Of a DNA stretch of 64,000 bases, positions 60,125-64,000 are shown one piece after another. Under the pieces are notes generated by a model. It had not been told where the DNA came from, did no database searches, and saw nothing but the letters and a program-made list of their open reading frames with translations. The translations under genes and the position numbers were made by a program. The DNA is from Nocardioides coralli (GTDB taxonomy: Bacteria; Actinomycetota; Actinomycetes; Propionibacteriales; Nocardioidaceae): NCBI RefSeq assembly GCF_019880385.1, contig NZ_CP082273.1:2976001-3040000 (forward strand). The letters run 5' to 3'. Each line of letters begins with the position of its first letter. Positions within the stretch are counted from its first letter, which is position 1.

Positions 60125-61057
60125 GTGACGACTTCCCCCGCCCGCTGGGCCTGGCTGCCGCTGGCCGCCGTCTCCTGCACGCTGGTGTTCTGGGCCTCGG
60201 CGTTCGTGGCGATCCGCCACCTCGGCGACGACTTCTCGCCCGGCGCACTGTCGCTGGGCCGGCTCCTGGTGGGCGCGCTGGCGCTCGGCGCGGTCGCGCT
60301 GGCCAGTGGCCTGCCACGGCCCACGGGACGCGAGTGGCGCTCCATCGTGCTGATCGGGGTGCTGTGGTTCGGGATCTACAACCTCGCCCTCAACGAGGGC
60401 GAGCAGCGGGTCGACGCGGGCACGGCCGCGATGCTGATCCAGGTCGCCCCGGTGCTGATCGCGCTGCTGGCGGCGGTGTTCCTCGACGAGCGGTTCACCG
60501 CCACCCTCGGCATCGGCCTCGGGCTGGCGTTCGGCGGGGTGGCGCTGATCGGGCTCGCGGACTCACCGACCGGTGAGCGGGACGTGCTGGGGGTCGCCCT
60601 GTGCGTGGCCGCCGCGGCGGCGTACGCCGTCAGCCTGGTGCTGCAGAAGCCCCTGGTCGCCCGGTTGCGTGGCGTGCACGTCACGTGGCTGGCGTGCACG
60701 GTGGGCGCGGTCTCGTGCCTGCCGTTCGCGGGGCAGCTGTGGTCGGAGGCGGCCGTGGCGCCGGCGAGCTCGCTGTGGTGGCTGGTCTACCTCGGGGTGT
60801 TCCCGACCGCGATCGCGTTCTCGACCTACGCCTACGCGCTCAAGCACATGAGCGCCAGCAACCTCGGCGTGACGACCTACCTGGTGCCGCCGATCACCAT
60901 CGTGCTCGGGCTGCTGCTGCTCGGCGAGACGCCGGCACCGATCGCCTACGTGGGCGGGGTGCTGGCGCTGGTCGGCGTCTCCGTCGCCCGGCGCCGACCG
61001 AGGCCGCGGGCAGAGGTGCCGCCCGCACCGCCGGCGCCGGCGCTCGCGGGACGCTAG
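60125..61057 (+). CDS. EamA/DMT-superfamily transporter
   Basis: The 310-residue protein has ten predicted helices in two EamA repeats: FWASAFVAIRHLGDDFSPGALSLGRLLVGALAL in the first and GVALCVAAAAAYAVSLVLQKPLVARLRGVHVTWLACTVGAVSCLPF in the second, with the typical TTYLVPPITIVLGLLLLGETPAPIAYVGGVLALVGV end. It exports a small metabolite or amino acid, identity unknown. Its TAG stop shares CTAG with the convergent ybjN gene. Confidence 0.87.
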   Translation: MTTSPARWAWLPLAAVSCTLVFWASAFVAIRHLGDDFSPGALSLGRLLVGALALGAVALASGLPRPTGREWRSIVLIGVLWFGIYNLALNEGEQRVDAGTAAMLIQVAPVLIALLAAVFLDERFTATLGIGLGLAFGGVALIGLADSPTGERDVLGVALCVAAAAAYAVSLVLQKPLVARLRGVHVTWLACTVGAVSCLPFAGQLWSEAAVAPASSLWWLVYLGVFPTAIAFSTYAYALKHMSASNLGVTTYLVPPITIVLGLLLLGETPAPIAYVGGVLALVGVSVARRRPRPRAEVPPAPPAPALAGR

Positions 61058-61554
61058 GACTCGGTGCGCTGCCGGTCCGACTCCAGCCAGCCGCGGAACG
61101 CCTCGAGGTTGTGGGTGGGCTCCCCGCGAGAGGTGCGCCACTCCCACTCCTTGCGGATGGAGGAGGCGAAGCCGAGCTCGAGGATGTGGTTGAACGACTC
61201 GTCGGCATAGCTCAGCACCGAGCCGAGCAGCCGGTCGAGCTCCTCGGGGGTCACGGTGGCCAGCGGCAGCCGCGCGTCGAGGTAGATGTCGCCGAGCGGG
61301 TCGATGCCGAAGGCGACGGCGTACATCCGCAGGTTGCGCTGCAGCAGCCACCGGTAGACGCCCTCGGCGTTCTCGTCGGGTCGGCGGCAGACGAAGGCGT
61401 GGACGCCGAGCGCGTGCGGGCCCACGTCGAGCCGGACCGGCACCTGCAGCTTGCGCTCCCCGGGCATCGTGATGCTGAAGACGCCCTCGCCGATCTCGTC
61501 GTGCTCGACCTCGGCGTCGGCGAGGTAGGCCCGGATGGTGTCGGCGACACTCAC
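61054..61554 (-). CDS. YbjN-domain protein
   Basis: The 166-residue protein has a YbjN fold (type III secretion chaperone-like): [111 protein letters not shown]. It is regularly found after mshA in actinobacteria (Rv0487 next to Rv0486). Function unknown. The GTG at 61554 overlaps the mshA stop (GTGA). Confidence 0.87.
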   Translation of the reverse strand: MSVADTIRAYLADAEVEHDEIGEGVFSITMPGERKLQVPVRLDVGPHALGVHAFVCRRPDENAEGVYRWLLQRNLRMYAVAFGIDPLGDIYLDARLPLATVTPEELDRLLGSVLSYADESFNHILELGFASSIRKEWEWRTSRGEPTHNLEAFRGWLESDRQRTES

Positions 61555-62807
61555 GCGGGCACCGCCGCGGGCCGGCGCGCGGCCTCGTAGACGTCGAGGG
61601 TCGCCTCGGCGGTCCGCTCCCACGAGAACTCCGCCGCGTGCTCGTAGGCCCCGGTCGAGAGCCGCTCGCGCAGATCGTCGTCGGAGATCAGCCGGCGCAG
61701 CGCACCGGCCCAGTCGCGGGGGTCGTGGGTGTCGACGAGCAGCCCGGAGACGCCGTCGCTGACGACGGTGGGGAGCCCGCCCACAGCGGCGGCGACGACC
61801 GGCGTACCGGTGGCCTGCGCCTCGGCGGCGACCAGGCCGAAGGACTCGTTGTAGGACGGGACGGCGACCAGGTCGGCAGCCGAGCACCACTGGGCCAGCT
61901 CGGCCTGCTCCACGGGCGGCACGAACCTCACGACGTCGGCCACCCCGAGCTCGGCTGCGAGCTCGGCGAGCGACTCGGGGTGCTCGAGGCCGCTGCCGGA
62001 GGGGCCGCCGACGACGGGCACCACGAGGCGTGACCGCAGCCCCGGCGTCTCGGCGAGCATGACCGCGACGGCGCGCAGCAGGACGTCGGGAGCCTTGAGC
62101 GGCTGCAGCCGGCCGGCGAAGAGCAGCACGTGGCCGTCCTCGGGCAGGCCGAGGGCCCGGCGGGTGGCGGCCCGGGCGTGGGGGCGGAACACCTCGAGGT
62201 CGACTCCCGGGTGGACCACCTCGACCCGGGCGGGGTCGGCGTCGTAGAGGTCGACGAGCTGACGTGCCTCGATGTCGGTGTTGGCGATGAGCATGTCGGC
62301 GGCCTCGACCACCTGCTCCTCGCCGATGATCCGGCCGTCGGGCTCCGGGGTGTCGCCGTCGGCGAGCGCGGCGTTCTTGACCTTGGCCATGGTGTGCATG
62401 GAGTGGATGAGCGGCACGCCCCACCGGTCGCGGGCCAGGGCGCCGACCTGGCCGGAGAGCCAGTAGTGGGAGTGGACCGCGTCGTAGTGGCCGAGCGGCT
62501 GGGAGGCCTCGGCCCGCAGCACCTCGCGGGCGAAGGTGCACAGTTGGCCGGGCAGCTCCTCCTTGGCGAGCCCCTCGTAGGGGCCGGCAGCGACGTGGTG
62601 GACCTGCACCCCGTCGCCCGCCACCACTGTGGGCGGGAGCGCGGAGGTGGTGGCGCGCGTGAAGACGTCGACCTCCACCCCGCGGCGGGCCAGCCGCCGT
62701 GCGAGCTCGATCACGTACACGTTCATGCCCCCCGCGTCACCCGTGCCGGGCTGGTCGAGGGGTGAGGTGTGCAGGCTGATCATCGCCACACGCCCGATGC
62801 TGGTCAC
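61551..62807 (-). CDS. mshA: D-inositol-3-phosphate glycosyltransferase MshA (mycothiol synthesis)
   Basis: The 418-residue GT4 enzyme transfers GlcNAc from UDP-GlcNAc to inositol-3-phosphate, the first step to mycothiol. N-terminal [43 protein letters not shown] binds the acceptor; [34 protein letters not shown] and [11 protein letters not shown] follow; the donor-binding end is [33 protein letters not shown] (E-x7-E). The GTG at 62807 has AGGAG 5 nt upstream. Confidence 0.95.
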   Translation of the reverse strand: MTSIGRVAMISLHTSPLDQPGTGDAGGMNVYVIELARRLARRGVEVDVFTRATTSALPPTVVAGDGVQVHHVAAGPYEGLAKEELPGQLCTFAREVLRAEASQPLGHYDAVHSHYWLSGQVGALARDRWGVPLIHSMHTMAKVKNAALADGDTPEPDGRIIGEEQVVEAADMLIANTDIEARQLVDLYDADPARVEVVHPGVDLEVFRPHARAATRRALGLPEDGHVLLFAGRLQPLKAPDVLLRAVAVMLAETPGLRSRLVVPVVGGPSGSGLEHPESLAELAAELGVADVVRFVPPVEQAELAQWCSAADLVAVPSYNESFGLVAAEAQATGTPVVAAAVGGLPTVVSDGVSGLLVDTHDPRDWAGALRRLISDDDLRERLSTGAYEHAAEFSWERTAEATLDVYEAARRPAAVPA

Positions 62808-62874
62808 GCGTTCTCCTGTCGGTCCGGGGGTCCAACGAGGTACAACCCGGGCCGTTCCGCTGGCATTCCGTGCC

Positions 62875-62880
62875 TACGCT
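62875..62880 (+). promoter_or_regulatory. -10 hexamer TACGCT of the DCC-type oxidoreductase gene
   Basis: It ends 6 nt before the GTG at 62887. Confidence 0.6.
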
Positions 62881-62886
62881 GGAGGG

Positions 62887-63234
62887 GTGCTCATCTACGA
62901 CGGCCGCTGCGGCTTCTGCAAGCGGAGCCTGGGCTGGGCCCGCAGGCTGGGCACCCGGTTCGAGGCGGTGCCGTCGGACGAGGTCGACCCGGAGCCGCTG
63001 GGCCTGACCCGGCGCGACTTCGCCGAAGCGGCCTGGTGGGTCGACGGTGAGGGCGCGACGTACGGCGGCTACCTGGCCGTGTCGCAGGTGCTGCAGACCT
63101 CGCGTTGGTTGCCCGTGCGGCTCGCGGGTCGGGCGATCGCGAGCCGACTGTTGGCGCCGGTCGCCGACCGGGCCTACCGGTGGGTGGCGGCCAACCGCGG
63201 CCGGTTCCCGTCGTGGCTGGGCGATCCGGGCTGA
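62887..63234 (+). CDS. DCC-family (DUF393) thiol-disulfide oxidoreductase-like protein
   Basis: The 115-residue protein has LIYDGRCGFCKRSLGWARRLG at residues 2-22, the D-x-x-C-x-x-C motif that names the family, and a thioredoxin-like fold ending in VADRAYRWVAANRGRFPSWLG. It is probably a cytoplasmic thiol oxidoreductase. Its partner is unknown; the mycothiol gene mshA is its divergent neighbour. Confidence 0.85.
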   Translation: MLIYDGRCGFCKRSLGWARRLGTRFEAVPSDEVDPEPLGLTRRDFAEAAWWVDGEGATYGGYLAVSQVLQTSRWLPVRLAGRAIASRLLAPVADRAYRWVAANRGRFPSWLGDPG

Positions 63235-63244
63235 GGCCCGCCTC

Positions 63245-63637
63245 TCAGCGCGCGGCGCGGCGGCCGGGCCGCTGGCGCGGCGCCTCGGACTCGCGCTCGC
63301 CACGCCCCCGCACCAGGCCGGCAGCACCCGCCAGGAGCGCCACGATGCCGAGCACGCCATCGAGCGTGGTGCCCTCGCCGTCGCCCCTGACCACCGCGTA
63401 GACCGACCACGCCAGCAGGGGCGCGGCCAGCGCGACGATCACCCACAGCCACAGCGCGCTCCTGCTCACCAGGCCGGCGCCGACCACGGCGACCGCGACC
63501 GCGAGCAGTCCGAGGCCGACCCAGTGGGCCACCCCGCCCCAGCCGGGGTCGCCGGCGGTGAGGTCGACGACCCACCGCACCAGCCAGCACAGCCCACCGA
63601 CCACGGCGGCCGACGACGCGAGGACACGCAGGTTCAT
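63245..63637 (-). CDS. small multi-pass membrane protein
   Basis: The 130-residue protein has four hydrophobic helices (VLASSAAVVGGLCWLVRWVV; GLGLLAVAVAVVGAGLV; LWLWVIVALAAPLLAWSVYAVV; LDGVLGIVALLAGAAGLV) and an Arg-rich C terminus. No family recognised. The ATG at 63637 has GGGAG 5 nt upstream. Confidence 0.65.
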   Translation of the reverse strand: MNLRVLASSAAVVGGLCWLVRWVVDLTAGDPGWGGVAHWVGLGLLAVAVAVVGAGLVSRSALWLWVIVALAAPLLAWSVYAVVRGDGEGTTLDGVLGIVALLAGAAGLVRGRGERESEAPRQRPGRRAAR

Positions 63638-63707
63638 GCACGCTCCCGGAGCTCTTCGGACCGGCCAAGTCTGCCACCACCCGACCGGGTGAGGGGCGGG
63701 TACCCGG

Positions 63708-63713
63708 CACAAT
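63708..63713 (+). promoter_or_regulatory. possible -10 hexamer CACAAT of the SDR gene
   Basis: It ends 7 nt before the ATG at 63721; the first base departs from TANNNT. Confidence 0.4.
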
Positions 63714-63720
63714 CTCCGGC

Positions 63721-64000
63721 ATGACCGTGACCGCGCGCAACGCCGTCGTGACCGGAGCCAGCAGCGGCATCGGCGCCGCGACCGCCCGGACCCTGGCCGC
63801 GGCCGGGTTCCGGGTGTTCTGCGCCGCCCGGCGTACCGACCGCATCGAGGCGCTCGCAGCCGAGATCGACGGCGTCGCGATCGCCTGCGACGTCACCTCA
63901 CGCGACTCCGTGGCCGGCCTCGCCGCCGCCGTGGGCGAGTCCCTGCACGTGCTGGTCAACAACGCCGGCGGCGCGTTCGGAGCGGACCCGGTGGAGTCGG
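63721..64000 (+). CDS. short-chain dehydrogenase/reductase (N-terminal part, cut by window end)
   Basis: The visible 93 residues show the SDR cofactor loop VVTGASSGIGAATARTLAAAG (T-G-x-x-x-G-x-G), the adenine-ring Asp in ACDVTS and the N-N-A-G motif VLVNNAGGAFG. The arrangement CAARRTDR after the second strand suggests NADPH preference. The catalytic Tyr/Lys lie beyond the window. Confidence 0.88.
   Translation, partial: MTVTARNAVVTGASSGIGAATARTLAAAGFRVFCAARRTDRIEALAAEIDGVAIACDVTSRDSVAGLAAAVGESLHVLVNNAGGAFGADPVES

Overview
The window is about 64 kb of very GC-rich DNA with gene content typical of a high-GC actinobacterium, most like the Nocardioides/Nocardioidaceae group. Supporting signs are a mycothiol glycosyltransferase (MshA), CarD, SenX3-RegX3, DUF3263 and LytR_C proteins, a solitary GroEL with a Gly-Gly-Met tail under CIRCE operators, frequent GTG starts, and many genes whose start codon lies only 6-7 nt after a TANNNT -10 hexamer (leaderless transcription). 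The window is chromosomal: I see no insertion sequence, phage, CRISPR array or integrase.

Layout. 1-6 kb: end of a probable fluoride channel gene, a secreted protein, a GAF regulator, and an OpuC-type osmoprotectant ABC transporter whose binding-protein gene is convergent to the rest. 6.2-9.3 kb: the molybdenum-hydroxylase maturation trio CoxD-CoxE-XdhC, without any hydroxylase structural genes; a MocA-like cytidylyltransferase lies at 11 kb. 9.4-16 kb: small redox enzymes, a secreted phospholipase-D-like protein, an ECF sigma/anti-sigma pair and two serine hydrolases. 16-19.7 kb: groEL with two CIRCE elements, then a DUF2157/GDYXXLXY pair. 19.7-22.5 kb: TadE and TadG-like pilus-associated proteins and a secreted protein. 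22.5-24.3 kb: an S-box (SAM-I) riboswitch, a threonine-synthase-like gene and a MoaD/ThiS-like carrier ending Gly-Gly-Cys; this looks like homocysteine (methionine) synthesis rather than threonine synthesis and is the most interesting locus here.

24.4-30.4 kb: trehalose genes otsB and otsA flank LytR_C, DUF3263 and Gfo/Idh/MocA genes, followed by an alpha/beta hydrolase and an MmcQ/YjbR protein. 30.5-38.6 kb: a secreted two-domain phosphodiesterase, a TetR/amine oxidase/SMP-30-like cluster, uracil-DNA glycosylase, a DODA-type dioxygenase, a lipoprotein and pyridoxal kinase. 38.7-46 kb: tRNA-Thr(UGU), malQ, a DUF4032 kinase-like protein, a second sigma/anti-sigma pair preceded by an extremely Asp-rich thrombospondin-type-3 protein, and a membrane metallophosphoesterase. 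46-54.9 kb: rlmB, cysS, ispF, carD and gpmA remain from the conserved actinobacterial block, but they are interrupted by a C39-type peptidase, a molybdopterin oxidoreductase and an orphan nirD, and ispD is missing. 55-57.4 kb: SoxR divergent from an SDR-QueA operon with a textbook 19-bp-spacer MerR-type promoter. 57.4-60 kb: phoU divergent from senX3-regX3 with PHO boxes between. 60-64 kb: an EamA exporter, mshA-ybjN, a DCC-type thiol oxidoreductase, a small membrane protein and the start of an SDR gene.

Functional themes are osmoprotection (Opu uptake, trehalose synthesis), redox defence (SoxR, mycothiol, FMN reductase), phosphate control, and molybdenum-enzyme maturation. Convergent gene pairs are packed very tightly; two pairs share a single CTAG as both stop codons.
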